Positions 1-8,435 of a stretch of 40,567 nucleotides of DNA are shown one piece after another (the first letter of the stretch is position 1; each line of letters starts with the position of its first letter). The notes under the pieces were generated by a model. The model saw nothing but the letters and a program-made list of their open reading frames with translations. It searched no databases and was not told where the DNA came from. Origin of the DNA: an uncultured Paracoccaceae bacterium (GTDB taxonomy: Bacteria; Pseudomonadota; Alphaproteobacteria; Rhodobacterales; Rhodobacteraceae); NCBI GenBank assembly GCA_938002605.1, contig CALLAF010000018.1, forward strand, positions 1 to 40,567, in the 5' to 3' direction. The position numbers and the translations under genes are program-made.

Positions 1-2357
1 GATTTCCCAAAAGCGACGGAATAACCACCAGAGGTCAGACGCCCAACACGGGTCCCATCCATATCATACAGCGCCTCACGGCCCCATGGGTCCGCATCAT
101 CTGGGCCATCAATGAGCAGGGTCACGCAAGTTGACCGCACACCAATTTTTTCCATCGCGGCTTTGCCTTGGAAGTCTTTGGAAAGATCAACAAACCGTGG
201 CAGGTCCGCCTCAAGTGGGGTCGCATCACGGCCCAGCTCGGTGCCGAAGGCCCGGTATGATTTTTCCTGCCGCAGCCAGTTTTGTGCACGTGCACCGACC
301 AGCTTCATCCCGTGGTCGGCCCCCGCTTTTTCAAGCAGATCGAACAGGTAATTCTGCATTTCCATCGGGTGATGCAGTTCCCAACCCAGTTCGCCCGTAT
401 AGGCCACGCGGATCGCATTAACCGGACACATGCCCAGTTCGATTTGGCGCGCAGACAGCCATGGGAACCGCTTGTTCGACAGCGCAGTTTCAGGCTCTGG
501 GTCGCAGATCACCGACTTCAACACATCACGTGCCTTGGGCCCGGCAATGGCAAAGACGCCCCATTGGGTGGTGACATCTTGAACTTCGATCCGGCCAAAT
601 TCATCCTCTTTGTCTTCGATCGCTTTGCGCAGGTAATCGGAATCATAGGCTGTCCATGCCCCCGCAGAGACCAGATAAAATTCATCATCCTTGAGCCGCA
701 CAATTGTGTATTCCGTGCGCGTCGTGCCTGCAGACGTGAGCGCATAGGTCAGGTTAATCCGGCCAACTTTCGGCAATTTATTGGTCGTGATCCAATCAAG
801 AAAGCCTTCGGCGCCCGGCCCTTTGACGATGTGCTTGGTAAAGGCCGTTGCGTCAATTAGACCAACACCTTCGCGGATCGCCTTTGCTTCGTCCACAGCA
901 TGCTGCCACCAGCCGCCACGACGGAACGAATTGGTTTCTTCGTCATAGTTTTGCGGCGCATCAACTGGGCCGTAATAGTTCGGGCGTTCCCAGCCATTGA
1001 CCTGCCCAAATTGCGCGCCGCGTTTGGCTTGACGGTCGTAGGCAGGCGATGTGCGCAGCGGGCGGGCTGCAGGGCGTTCTTCATCTGGCCAGTGCAATTT
1101 TAGAAGGAACGGATAGGTTTCTTCGTTCTTGGCAGTCGCATATTCTGACGTCATCCAATCGCCGTAACGTTTGGGGTCGAGTGACGCCATGTCGATCTCG
1201 GCTTCGCCTTCGACCATCATTTGTGCGAGGTAATAGCCTGCACCACCGCCCGCAGTGATCCCAAACGAGAACCCTTCGGCCAGCCACATATTACGCAGGC
1301 CCGGTGCTGGACCGATCAGCGGGTTACCGTCGGGTGTGTAGCAAATCGGGCCGTTGAAATCATCCTTCAGACCGACCTCTTCGGTAGATGGAATACGGTG
1401 GATAAAGTCCATGTATTCTTGTTCGATCCGTTCAAGGTTCAGCGGGAAAAGATCCGCACGGAAGCTATCCGGGACCCCGTAGCGGAAACGCGAAGGTGCG
1501 CCGTCTTCATAAGGCCCCAAAATCCAGCCACCGCGTTCCTCGCGGACGTACCAGCGGGCATCAACATCACGCAAAACGGGATGTTCGCCGTGCTGTTTGC
1601 GCCATTCAACAAGGGCCGGATCGGGTTCGGTGACGATGAACTGGTGCTCAACTGGAATCGCGGGGGTTTTGATCCCCAGCAGCTTAGCCGTGCGCTGTGC
1701 GTGGTTACCTGTTGCGGTCACAACATGTTCGGCGTGGATGACAATCTGTTCGTCTGACGGGACTAGGTTTCCACCCTTCTCTACCATCTTGGTACAGGTC
1801 ACATCCCAGTGGTCCCCAGTCCAGTGATAGCCATCAACCTGCCAGCGGCGTTCAATCGTGACACCGCGCTGACGGGCCCCTTTGGCCATCGCCATCGTCA
1901 CATCAGCCGGGTTGATATAACCGTCAGTTGGATGGAAAATCGCACCGACCAAATCTTCGGTACGGACCAACGGCCAACGTTCGCGGATCTGGTCAGGGGT
2001 CATCCATTCGTAAGGAATATCAACAGTTTCCGCCGTCGAGGCGTAAAGCATATATTCATCCATACGCGCCTGAGACTGCGCCATGCGCAGGTTCCCGACA
2101 ACGGAAAACCCGGGGTTCAATCCTGTTTCTTCTTCAAGCGTTTTATAGAATTTGATCGAATAGTCATGGATGTGGCTGGAGGCGTAGGACATGTTGAAAT
2201 AGGGCAGCAGGCCCGCGGCATGCCAGGTTGATCCCGATGTCAGCTCGTCGCGTTCCAGCAACATGACATCATCCCACCCTGCCTTTGCCAAGTGATATGC
2301 GATTGATGTCCCAACGGCGCCGCCGCCGACGACCAATGCTTTGACATGCGTTTTCAT
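1..2357 (-). CDS. GcvT-family FAD-dependent oxidoreductase (dimethylglycine/sarcosine dehydrogenase-like), 3' end cut by window edge
   Basis: Seen: an open frame reads leftwards from ATG at 2357-2355 to the window edge (785 codons, no stop). The N-terminus has a Rossmann GGGAVG motif at residues 11-16 and an acidic residue at the end of strand 2 (E35). It then has GSTWHAAGLL, whose His46 matches the covalent-flavin histidine of dimethylglycine dehydrogenases. The C-terminal ~350 residues resemble the folate-binding GcvT (aminomethyltransferase) fold, including the late motif SGGYS close to the usual C-terminus, so only a few tens of residues are probably missing. Known for the family: oxidative demethylation of N-methylated glycines, with the one-carbon unit passed to tetrahydrofolate. 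Such enzymes serve glycine-betaine and choline breakdown in marine bacteria. The exact substrate (dimethylglycine, sarcosine or another methylamine) cannot be told from the sequence. The upstream gene on the same strand is 137 bp away and is not obviously related. Confidence 0.9.
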   Translation of the reverse strand, partial: MKTHVKALVVGGGAVGTSIAYHLAKAGWDDVMLLERDELTSGSTWHAAGLLPYFNMSYASSHIHDYSIKFYKTLEEETGLNPGFSVVGNLRMAQSQARMDEYMLYASTAETVDIPYEWMTPDQIRERWPLVRTEDLVGAIFHPTDGYINPADVTMAMAKGARQRGVTIERRWQVDGYHWTGDHWDVTCTKMVEKGGNLVPSDEQIVIHAEHVVTATGNHAQRTAKLLGIKTPAIPVEHQFIVTEPDPALVEWRKQHGEHPVLRDVDARWYVREERGGWILGPYEDGAPSRFRYGVPDSFRADLFPLNLERIEQEYMDFIHRIPSTEEVGLKDDFNGPICYTPDGNPLIGPAPGLRNMWLAEGFSFGITAGGGAGYYLAQMMVEGEAEIDMASLDPKRYGDWMTSEYATAKNEETYPFLLKLHWPDEERPAARPLRTSPAYDRQAKRGAQFGQVNGWERPNYYGPVDAPQNYDEETNSFRRGGWWQHAVDEAKAIREGVGLIDATAFTKHIVKGPGAEGFLDWITTNKLPKVGRINLTYALTSAGTTRTEYTIVRLKDDEFYLVSAGAWTAYDSDYLRKAIEDKEDEFGRIEVQDVTTQWGVFAIAGPKARDVLKSVICDPEPETALSNKRFPWLSARQIELGMCPVNAIRVAYTGELGWELHHPMEMQNYLFDLLEKAGADHGMKLVGARAQNWLRQEKSYRAFGTELGRDATPLEADLPRFVDLSKDFQGKAAMEKIGVRSTCVTLLIDGPDDADPWGREALYDMDGTRVGRLTSGGYSVAFGK

Positions 2358-2454
2358 AAGCCCGAATCCCTTTTCCACGTGTTGCAATTAGATTGCGCCG
2401 AACCGCCCAATATTGAGCGAACCATCCGACCTCTCATCATACAATTACGACAAT

Positions 2455-2479
2455 ATGAAAAAAATTGCTATTTTTTCAT
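2455..2479. repeat. AT-rich 9-bp inverted repeat between two minus-strand genes
   Basis: ATGAAAAAA (2455-2463) is the exact reverse complement of TTTTTTCAT (2471-2479), separated by 7 nt. It lies in the 137-bp gap after the stop at 2495 and about 98 bp before the ATG of the flavoenzyme. It could be a weak terminator for the upstream gene or an operator for the flavoenzyme. The stem is nearly all A/T, so I favour a protein-binding dyad, but there is no direct support. Confidence 0.35.
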
Positions 2480-2494
2480 TTAAGATTCTACGAA

Positions 2495-3727
2495 TTAATT
2501 TCCGTCGACCGTACAGCGCCGGATGCCGTTCTCAACCCTGCAATTGTCGGACTGAAGAATGGTGTTCGCTCCTTGTGTTCCAGTCGTTTGCCCCGTCTCG
2601 GGCCCAGCGTCCGCTGCGGCCTCAGCACCCTCTTCGGGCAGTTGCAGAATGAGCGCGATAACATCATCAGCCACATCCGGTGACCCGGTCAGATAGTCAG
2701 CAAGATCAGCTTGGCTGCTTTCCGGATTGATGATTTTGCCCAAAATGTAATGTTCGTGGTCATTCCAGGTTCTGTCGCTCGCACGCATACGGGCCGCAAA
2801 ATACCGCGCCGCATTTTCTTGGGACCCATCATCAAGCAATTCGAATAGCGGGAGCGGAATTTGCGCAATGTCATCCGGGTACAGCGCAATCAGGCTCTCC
2901 CAATCCGCGATTTCAGCCCCTTTGATCCGCGTCAAAACATCCATCCAAGGATCGCCAAGATCCTCCCCGTTTTCAAGCATTTCTGCTGCAACAAAGGCAA
3001 GGGAAGGCGGCGGTGCTGTCGACGCCAAAGGTTGCTGGTTGGGCGTCACAACCCCTGCAGATTGGTCAAATGCCGGGTCAGGCGTATCCAGCAAACCATG
3101 CGCACGCGCGAGATCGACCTGCATCAATGCATTCGCCACAGCCGCGTCGCTGGCATTGGTGATCAAAGTGACGTCAAGCACCTCGTCAATTTCCTGATCT
3201 CCAAAGCGCATTTGAAGACGACGGTAATTCACTGGTTCAGGAATATCTGAATCGGGCGTCATCGAAATACGCGGCTTTGCAATCAGGTTAATCCCGTGAA
3301 TTGTCGCAACATCAACGTCAAGATTGGGCGGGGGGGCACCAGCGGACGCCTGAGACAATTGCGCGAAAATATTGTTCCGGGGCGGGCGGTGCGGTGCGAA
3401 CTCCATACGCATGACCACGCTTTCTTGACCGTTCAAAAATGACCAAACCGCCCCCTTCAAAGGATCGCCATTCACATCGTCAAGACCACGTAAAATGCGC
3501 TGTGTCGTTGTCGCGAGCGCATCTGGCGCAGCCAAAGGTTCTCCGACGATCGTTTCGCCATGTGCTGTTTCATAGGGGACGACCTGCCAACCATCAGGCG
3601 CGGTGACCTCGATACTGACCAGGCGCTGCTGGAAGACGTGTTCGTCCCATACAATTTTGAAGGTAAAGACAATCGCCGCTGCAACAACCAGCATCAACAG
3701 CCCAATAAGCGGCATCATCAATCGCAT
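2495..3727 (-). CDS. Membrane-anchored protein of unknown function, 410 aa
   Basis: I do not recognise this protein. Residues 5-25 form one strongly hydrophobic segment (MPLIGLLMLVVAAAIVFTF) right at the N-terminus, followed by a long soluble part. It is therefore probably an inner-membrane protein with a periplasmic domain, or an uncleaved signal anchor. Residues ~40-215 look like a mixed alpha/beta domain. Residues ~245-365 are rich in short acidic and Leu-rich helices. A low-complexity Ala/Gly/Thr linker follows, and the C-terminus carries two cysteines eight residues apart (CRVENGIRRC), which could form a disulfide in the periplasm. The start is supported by AAAGGA about 9 nt upstream. 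The neighbours (a 2-hydroxyacid dehydrogenase upstream, a GcvT-type flavoenzyme downstream, both minus strand) do not suggest a function. Confidence 0.8.
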   Translation of the reverse strand: MRLMMPLIGLLMLVVAAAIVFTFKIVWDEHVFQQRLVSIEVTAPDGWQVVPYETAHGETIVGEPLAAPDALATTTQRILRGLDDVNGDPLKGAVWSFLNGQESVVMRMEFAPHRPPRNNIFAQLSQASAGAPPPNLDVDVATIHGINLIAKPRISMTPDSDIPEPVNYRRLQMRFGDQEIDEVLDVTLITNASDAAVANALMQVDLARAHGLLDTPDPAFDQSAGVVTPNQQPLASTAPPPSLAFVAAEMLENGEDLGDPWMDVLTRIKGAEIADWESLIALYPDDIAQIPLPLFELLDDGSQENAARYFAARMRASDRTWNDHEHYILGKIINPESSQADLADYLTGSPDVADDVIALILQLPEEGAEAAADAGPETGQTTGTQGANTILQSDNCRVENGIRRCTVDGN

Positions 3728-3769
3728 TGCGACCCATCCTTTAATGTAATTTCTTTTGCAACGCTAACG

Positions 3770-4756
3770 CTATAGCATTGCGGGCACAACCAAATCGGGC
3801 GGGCGGTGACCATCAGCAAAGGTTTTGATGTTCACGATCACCTTCTCGCCCATTTCAATACGGCCCTCGACGGTTGCTGACCCCATATGTGGCAGCAAAA
3901 TCGCGTTGGGCAATTCCTTCAGGCGTGGGTTTATTTCATTCCCCCGCTCAAACACATCTAACCCGGCGCCTGCAATTTCACCGGCCCGGAGCATCCGTGT
4001 CAGCGCATTTTCATCGATTACCTCGCCGCGCGAGGTATTCACAATCACCGCATCAGGTTTCATAAGTTTCAAACGCCGCGCGTTCATCAAATGGAAGGTT
4101 GAAGGCGTATGCGGGCAGTTGATCGAAATAACATCCATCCGCGCCACCATCTGATCAAGGCTTTCCCAATATGTGGCGTCTAATGCCTCTTCAATCTCGG
4201 GGCGTAGGCGTTTGCGGTTGTGGTAATGCACCTGCATGCCAAAGGCGCTTGCGCGGCGCGCCACCGCCTGCCCAATCCGACCCATCCCAAGAATGCCCAA
4301 ACGACGCCCCCGAATGCGGCCGCCCATCATCGCCGTTGGCGACCAGCCCTGCCAATCGTTTGATTGGGCCAACCGCAGCCCTTCGGCCAACCGACGCGTG
4401 ACGCCCAAAATCAGCGCCATGACCATATCGGCCGTATCTTCGGTCACCACACCCGGCGTGTTCGAGACATGAATGCCACGTTCGCGCGCTGTTGCCACAT
4501 CAATATTGTCGACACCTGCCCCATAATTCGCGATCAACCGCAAATTGGGCCCCGCCCGCGCCAGCAGTTTTGCATCAATTTGATCGGCAATCGTCGCGAC
4601 CAACACTTCGGTCGTTGCCATTGCCGCAGCCAATTCATCTTGGGTCATTGGTGTATCGTCATCACGCAAGGTCACATCGAACAATTCTTTCATCCGCGTT
4701 TCAACAACGTCGGGTAACCGTCGCGTCACAACAACACTTATTCGCTTGCCTGGCAT
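3770..4756 (-). CDS. D-2-hydroxyacid dehydrogenase (glyoxylate/hydroxypyruvate reductase type), 328 aa
   Basis: NAD(P)-dependent reductase of the D-isomer 2-hydroxyacid dehydrogenase family; likely reaction is glyoxylate or hydroxypyruvate to glycolate or D-glycerate in the cytoplasm. The Rossmann motif is G157-M-G159-R-I-G162, the catalytic Arg is R243 in NTSRGEV and the catalytic His is H290 in LPHMGSAT. Where most relatives have a Glu (DVFExEP), this protein has DVFERGNEINP: the position 18 residues before H290 is Gly272, with Glu274 nearby. I chose the ATG at 4756 because GGGAGG (complement of 4763-4768) sits just upstream and the next upstream in-frame ATG (4873) would overlap the divergent gene at 4866. 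The remaining 109 bp is a divergent promoter region. Substrate choice is inferred from family only. Confidence 0.9.
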   Translation of the reverse strand: MPGKRISVVVTRRLPDVVETRMKELFDVTLRDDDTPMTQDELAAAMATTEVLVATIADQIDAKLLARAGPNLRLIANYGAGVDNIDVATARERGIHVSNTPGVVTEDTADMVMALILGVTRRLAEGLRLAQSNDWQGWSPTAMMGGRIRGRRLGILGMGRIGQAVARRASAFGMQVHYHNRKRLRPEIEEALDATYWESLDQMVARMDVISINCPHTPSTFHLMNARRLKLMKPDAVIVNTSRGEVIDENALTRMLRAGEIAGAGLDVFERGNEINPRLKELPNAILLPHMGSATVEGRIEMGEKVIVNIKTFADGHRPPDLVVPAML

Positions 4757-4762
4757 GGGGCG

Positions 4763-4768
4763 CCTCCC
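4763..4768 (-). promoter_or_regulatory. Shine-Dalgarno site deciding the start of the 2-hydroxyacid dehydrogenase
   Basis: On the minus strand these six bases read GGGAGG and lie 6 nt before the ATG at 4756. No comparable site precedes the longer in-frame start at 4873, which supports the shorter 328-residue protein. Confidence 0.7.
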
Positions 4769-4865
4769 GTGACTTTCCAATTTCCGCATTCCGTGGCAGG
4801 TTGCGCCAAAGGGACGCGCAGCACAAGAACCGCGCGCCATATTTTGAGCAGTTGTAAGGTAAACG

Positions 4866-5396
4866 ATGGGCAATTTACGGCGATGGCTTAGGGTGTTTCA
4901 TGTGGCTGTGCTTGTCTGCGGGTTCAGCGCCGGTTTACTGACCGCGCAAGAGGCCAACGACGCCCCCGCACTTGGCCCTGAAACAAACCTACCGCTACCG
5001 AGGTTTGTCTCGCTTAAGGCATCCGAGGCAAACGTGCGGCGCGGTCCATCGTTGTCGCACCGGATCGACTGGGTTTTTCAACGCCGCAACATGCCTCTGC
5101 AAGTAATCGCGGAATATGGTCATTGGCGCCGGGTGATTGACCGCGACGGCCAAGGCGGCTGGGTGCATTACACAATGCTATCGGGTGTCCGCACCGTGTT
5201 GATCAGCGGCGATGACACGCCGCTGCGCACGAGCCCTTCTGAGGATGCGAGTACACGCGCCGTCCTTGAACACGGGGTGATCGCGCGCCTGGGCAATTGC
5301 ACCCCATCATGGTGTGAAATCAGCGCGGGCGGCTACGACGGCTGGGCCCCAAAAACGATGATCTGGGGCGTGTCTGATGTGGAAATCAGGGATTAG
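4866..5396 (+). CDS. Exported SH3-domain protein, 176 aa
   Basis: Residues 1-28 form a signal peptide or N-terminal anchor (basic start, then FHVAVLVCGFSAGLLTAQEA), so the protein acts in the periplasm or on the membrane. Residues ~45-110 match the bacterial SH3_3 pattern: ASEANVRRGPSLSHRIDWVF, then a turn with GHWRRV and GGWVHYTML. A second, more divergent SH3-like repeat follows (residues ~115-170), with PLRTSPSEDASTRAVLE, CTPSWCEI and YDGWAPKTM. Bacterial SH3 domains commonly bind peptidoglycan peptides or act as adaptors in the cell envelope. The CxxxxC in the second repeat could form a disulfide. It is transcribed divergently from the 2-hydroxyacid dehydrogenase with a 109-bp shared upstream region, and TAAGGT precedes the ATG. 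Specific role unknown. Confidence 0.88.
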   Translation: MGNLRRWLRVFHVAVLVCGFSAGLLTAQEANDAPALGPETNLPLPRFVSLKASEANVRRGPSLSHRIDWVFQRRNMPLQVIAEYGHWRRVIDRDGQGGWVHYTMLSGVRTVLISGDDTPLRTSPSEDASTRAVLEHGVIARLGNCTPSWCEISAGGYDGWAPKTMIWGVSDVEIRD

Positions 5397-5438
5397 GTCG
5401 CGCTTGCGATCATTCAGGAAACCGCATAGCACGCAAAC

Positions 5439-6347
5439 ATGCCCGACACCCATGCCACCCGCCTGAACCTTTCTGCCGGATTGCTATCCGTTGCAGTGGC
5501 GTTGGTCTTGGTGATTGCCAAACTCTGGGCCCTTGGGCAAACCGGGTCACTGTCAATCGCCGCGACACTCGCAGATAGTGCGATGGATTTGATGATGTCG
5601 CTTGGGGGCTTGGCTGCAATCGCCTACGCTGCAAAACCGGCCGATGACGACCATAATTTTGGCCATACCTCCGCCGAGGACTTAGCGGCGCTTGGGCAAT
5701 CTCTTTTTATCCTGATCTCAGCCGGAGTCATTGCCACGGCCGCGATTCTGCGGCTGCTTGATGACAATGTCACCTTGCCCGAACACGAAGCCCAAGGGAT
5801 CGGCGTGATGGTGTTTTCCATCGTGGTCACGCTTGGGCTTGTGATTTGGCAACGGCGGGTCGCAGCAAAGACTGGCAATAAAGTCGTGCAAGCCGACAGC
5901 CTGCATTATCTGGGCGATCTGATCCCCAATTTCGGCGCGATCTTTGCGCTATGGGCCTCGGCCAGTTTGGGGCTTGGGCAGATTGATAGCGTGGTCGCAC
6001 TGGGCGCGGCAGCCCTACTGGCTGTTGGTGCGCTTCGAATCGGCAAGGGTGCGTGGGATGCACTGATGGATCGGCAGGCCGATCCTGCGATGATCCGCGG
6101 CATTTGCGCAATCGCGGATGCCTGCGAGGGTATCGAAGGCTATCATGACCTTAAGACCCGCGTTGCAGGTAGCCGGGTGTTTGTGAATATTCATATCGAA
6201 CTTGATGGTACGCAATCGCTCAGTGATGCCCACGCAAAAGGGGCGGCGCTCCGCCGGGCGATTGTGGCCGCCTATCCGCAAGCAGATGTGTTGATCCACA
6301 AAGACCCAATTGGCGTCGAAAAACACCCAGACGATCCACGCCCGTAA
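5439..6347 (+). CDS. Cation diffusion facilitator family transporter (FieF-like), 302 aa
   Basis: Inner-membrane divalent-metal/proton antiporter of the CDF family, exporting Zn2+, Fe2+ or a similar ion. About six hydrophobic segments fill residues 10-210. The transport-site residues are visible: the DxxxD-type pair in ADSAMDLM in the second segment and the HYLGD (HxxxD) pair in DSLHYLGDLIPN in the fifth. The family cytoplasmic loop motif is HNFGHTSAEDLAALGQ. The C-terminal ~90 residues are the cytoplasmic ferredoxin-like dimerisation domain, with HIELDGTQSL and DVLIHKDP. The metal cannot be assigned from sequence alone. The gene converges on the M3 peptidase, and both stop codons lie in or beside the hairpin at 6344-6369. 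Confidence 0.93.
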   Translation: MPDTHATRLNLSAGLLSVAVALVLVIAKLWALGQTGSLSIAATLADSAMDLMMSLGGLAAIAYAAKPADDDHNFGHTSAEDLAALGQSLFILISAGVIATAAILRLLDDNVTLPEHEAQGIGVMVFSIVVTLGLVIWQRRVAAKTGNKVVQADSLHYLGDLIPNFGAIFALWASASLGLGQIDSVVALGAAALLAVGALRIGKGAWDALMDRQADPAMIRGICAIADACEGIEGYHDLKTRVAGSRVFVNIHIELDGTQSLSDAHAKGAALRRAIVAAYPQADVLIHKDPIGVEKHPDDPRP

Positions 6348-6369
6348 GGTGGATCTTGATCCACCCTAC
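6344..6369. terminator. Hairpin shared by two convergent genes, possibly a dispersed palindromic repeat
   Basis: GTAAGGTGGATC (6344-6355) and GATCCACCCTAC (6358-6369) form a 12-bp stem with one mismatch and a 2-nt centre (in practice a larger loop). It overlaps the stop codons of the CDF gene (6345-6347) and the peptidase (6366-6368). There is no T-tract on either side, so it is not a textbook intrinsic terminator. It may block read-through in both directions or be a copy of a repeated palindromic element; I recall GGTGGATC...GATCCACC palindromes from other Rhodobacterales. Confidence 0.6.
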
Positions 6370-8393
6370 GTTGACCCCGCCAACCCTCGCCCTTTCAGAA
6401 GCGCATCCACCCCCGGCAAACGCCCCCGGAAAGCAATGTAAAGTTCTGCGGCGTCCACTGACCCGCCCGACGATAGCACGGTTTCTTCCAAACGCTTCGC
6501 CGTGTCCGGATCAAACGGATCACCGACCTCTTCGAATGCGTCAAACGCATCGGCGTCCATAACCTCGGACCACATGTAGCTATAGTAGCCGCTCGAATAG
6601 CCGTCGCCTGCGAATACATGTGCAAAATGCGGGGTGGCGTGGCGCATGCGGATCGCATGCGGCATGCCGATTTGTTCCAAAACCTGCGCTTGTTTCTGCA
6701 TCGGATCAGCCGGGGCTGGGCCGTTGTGAAACGCCAGATCAACCAGCGCCGAGGCCACATATTCCACCGTCTGAAACCCCATATCATAGGTCGCAGCACC
6801 CAACATGCGGTCTAATAAATCCTGCGGCATCGGCGCACCCGTATCCGCATGGGTCGCAAACTCTGCAAGCACCTCCGGCACCTCGAGCCAATGTTCATAT
6901 AGCTGGCTGGGCAGTTCCACAAAATCGCGTGCCACCGAAGTGCCGCTAATGCTCTCATAGGTTACATCCGACAACATTTGGTGCAAAGCATGGCCAAATT
7001 CATGAAATAAGGTCCGCGCGTCATCATAAGACAAGAGCGCTGGCTTGCCTTCTTCTGGCTTGGCAAAGTTACAGACGTTCACAACATGCGGGCGGATATC
7101 GCCGCCGATACGGGTTTGCACCCGCATAGCAGAACACCACGCACCCGATCGTTTTGAGCCGCGCGCGAAATAGTCACCGATGAACACGGCGACATGCACA
7201 CCGTCGCGCGTGACCTCCCACATACGCACATCGGGATGATAAGTCGGCCCCGCTAACGGCGCGAACTCCAGCCCAAACAACCGGGTCGCGCAGGAAAACG
7301 CGGCTTCAATCATCCGGTCAAGTTGCAGGTAGGGCTTCAGCTCCGCCTCATCCAAATCATGCAATTCCTTGCGGCGCTTTTCAGAATAATAGCGCCAGTC
7401 CCATGGCTCCAATGGCCCGTCAAAACCATCAGCATGCAACATCTTGGTGAGCACTTGGGCGTCAGCTTCGGCAGCGGCTTTGGCCGGTGCCCAAACCTGC
7501 ATTAACAAATCATTCACCGCAGCGGGTGTGCCAGCCATTTCGGTTTCCAGCTTAAAATTCGCAAAATTATCATAGCCAAGTAGCTTCGCGCGTGTTTCGC
7601 GCAGCTTCAGCGTTTCAGCCGCCAGCGCCCGGTTGTCCGTTTCGCCGCCATTAGCCCCGCGTGCGCACCAAGCCTCATAGGCTTTTTCACGCAGATCGCG
7701 CCGATCTGAGAACTGCAAGAACGACACGATCAAAGAACGTGACAGGGTGACAACGGGCACGTCAGCCTCTTTTTCAACACCGGCCGCCTTGGCCGTCGCG
7801 ATCACAAAATCTGGCAGGCCTGCCAGATCATCGGCCCCCAAAGGCAAGAACCAACTGCGTTCATCCGCCAAGAGGTTTTGCATGAAATCCGTACCCAAGA
7901 CAGAAAGCCGTGACTTGGCTTCGCGCAACGCGGTCGCATCATCCCCGGACAATTGCGCCCCGGAACGGACAAACCCACGGTGCGTCAACATGAGCACGCG
8001 TTGCTGTTCATCCGTCAGATCAAGCGTTTCACGCTGGTTCCAAAGGGTTTCCACTCGCGCAAAAAGCGCTTTATTTTCTGAGACTTCAGAGGCGTATGCG
8101 CTTAGCTTGGGCGCAAAATCACGTTGCAATTCCTCGCGTGCTGCATTGCTGTCTGCCCCTGCCAACGCATAAAATGCGCCTAAAACGCGCCCCAGCAATT
8201 CATCGGCCGTCTCTAACGCGGTAATCGTGTTGTCGAACGTCGGCCGGTCGGTATTTTCCGCAATCGCTGCGATATTGGCGCGCGATTGGCTTAGGGCCAC
8301 ATCAACGGCGGGCGCAAAATCGGCGTCGGAAATTTGGTCAAACGGGGGCAATCCAAACGGGGTATCCCAATTGCTCAGCAGCGGGTTGGTCAT
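6366..8393 (-). CDS. dcp: M3 family zinc metallopeptidase, peptidyl-dipeptidase Dcp type, 675 aa
   Basis: Zinc metallopeptidase that trims dipeptides or cleaves short peptides. The active site is HEFGH at residues 464-468 (Zn ligands H464 and H468, catalytic E465), with the third ligand E493 in DFVELPSQ. The N-terminal NPLLSNWDTPFGLPPFDQI block and the ~675-residue length fit the Dcp/oligopeptidase A branch, closer to Dcp as I remember it. No signal peptide is visible, so it should be cytoplasmic. The start is supported by AGGAGA about 8 nt upstream. It is the last gene of a six-gene minus-strand run and follows an amino-acid ABC permease by 42 bp, which fits a role in handling peptides or amino acids, though co-transcription is inferred. 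Confidence 0.92.
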   Translation of the reverse strand: MTNPLLSNWDTPFGLPPFDQISDADFAPAVDVALSQSRANIAAIAENTDRPTFDNTITALETADELLGRVLGAFYALAGADSNAAREELQRDFAPKLSAYASEVSENKALFARVETLWNQRETLDLTDEQQRVLMLTHRGFVRSGAQLSGDDATALREAKSRLSVLGTDFMQNLLADERSWFLPLGADDLAGLPDFVIATAKAAGVEKEADVPVVTLSRSLIVSFLQFSDRRDLREKAYEAWCARGANGGETDNRALAAETLKLRETRAKLLGYDNFANFKLETEMAGTPAAVNDLLMQVWAPAKAAAEADAQVLTKMLHADGFDGPLEPWDWRYYSEKRRKELHDLDEAELKPYLQLDRMIEAAFSCATRLFGLEFAPLAGPTYHPDVRMWEVTRDGVHVAVFIGDYFARGSKRSGAWCSAMRVQTRIGGDIRPHVVNVCNFAKPEEGKPALLSYDDARTLFHEFGHALHQMLSDVTYESISGTSVARDFVELPSQLYEHWLEVPEVLAEFATHADTGAPMPQDLLDRMLGAATYDMGFQTVEYVASALVDLAFHNGPAPADPMQKQAQVLEQIGMPHAIRMRHATPHFAHVFAGDGYSSGYYSYMWSEVMDADAFDAFEEVGDPFDPDTAKRLEETVLSSGGSVDAAELYIAFRGRLPGVDALLKGRGLAGST

Positions 8394-8435
8394 GGTGATC
8401 TCCTTTACTGGATAGATATGCTGTGCAGCACATAA

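Noticed and set aside
4757..4873. Longer N-terminus for the 2-hydroxyacid dehydrogenase from ATG 4873
   Set aside because: The extra 39 residues do not resemble the family, would overlap the divergent SH3 gene, and lack a ribosome-binding site, whereas 4756 has a good one.
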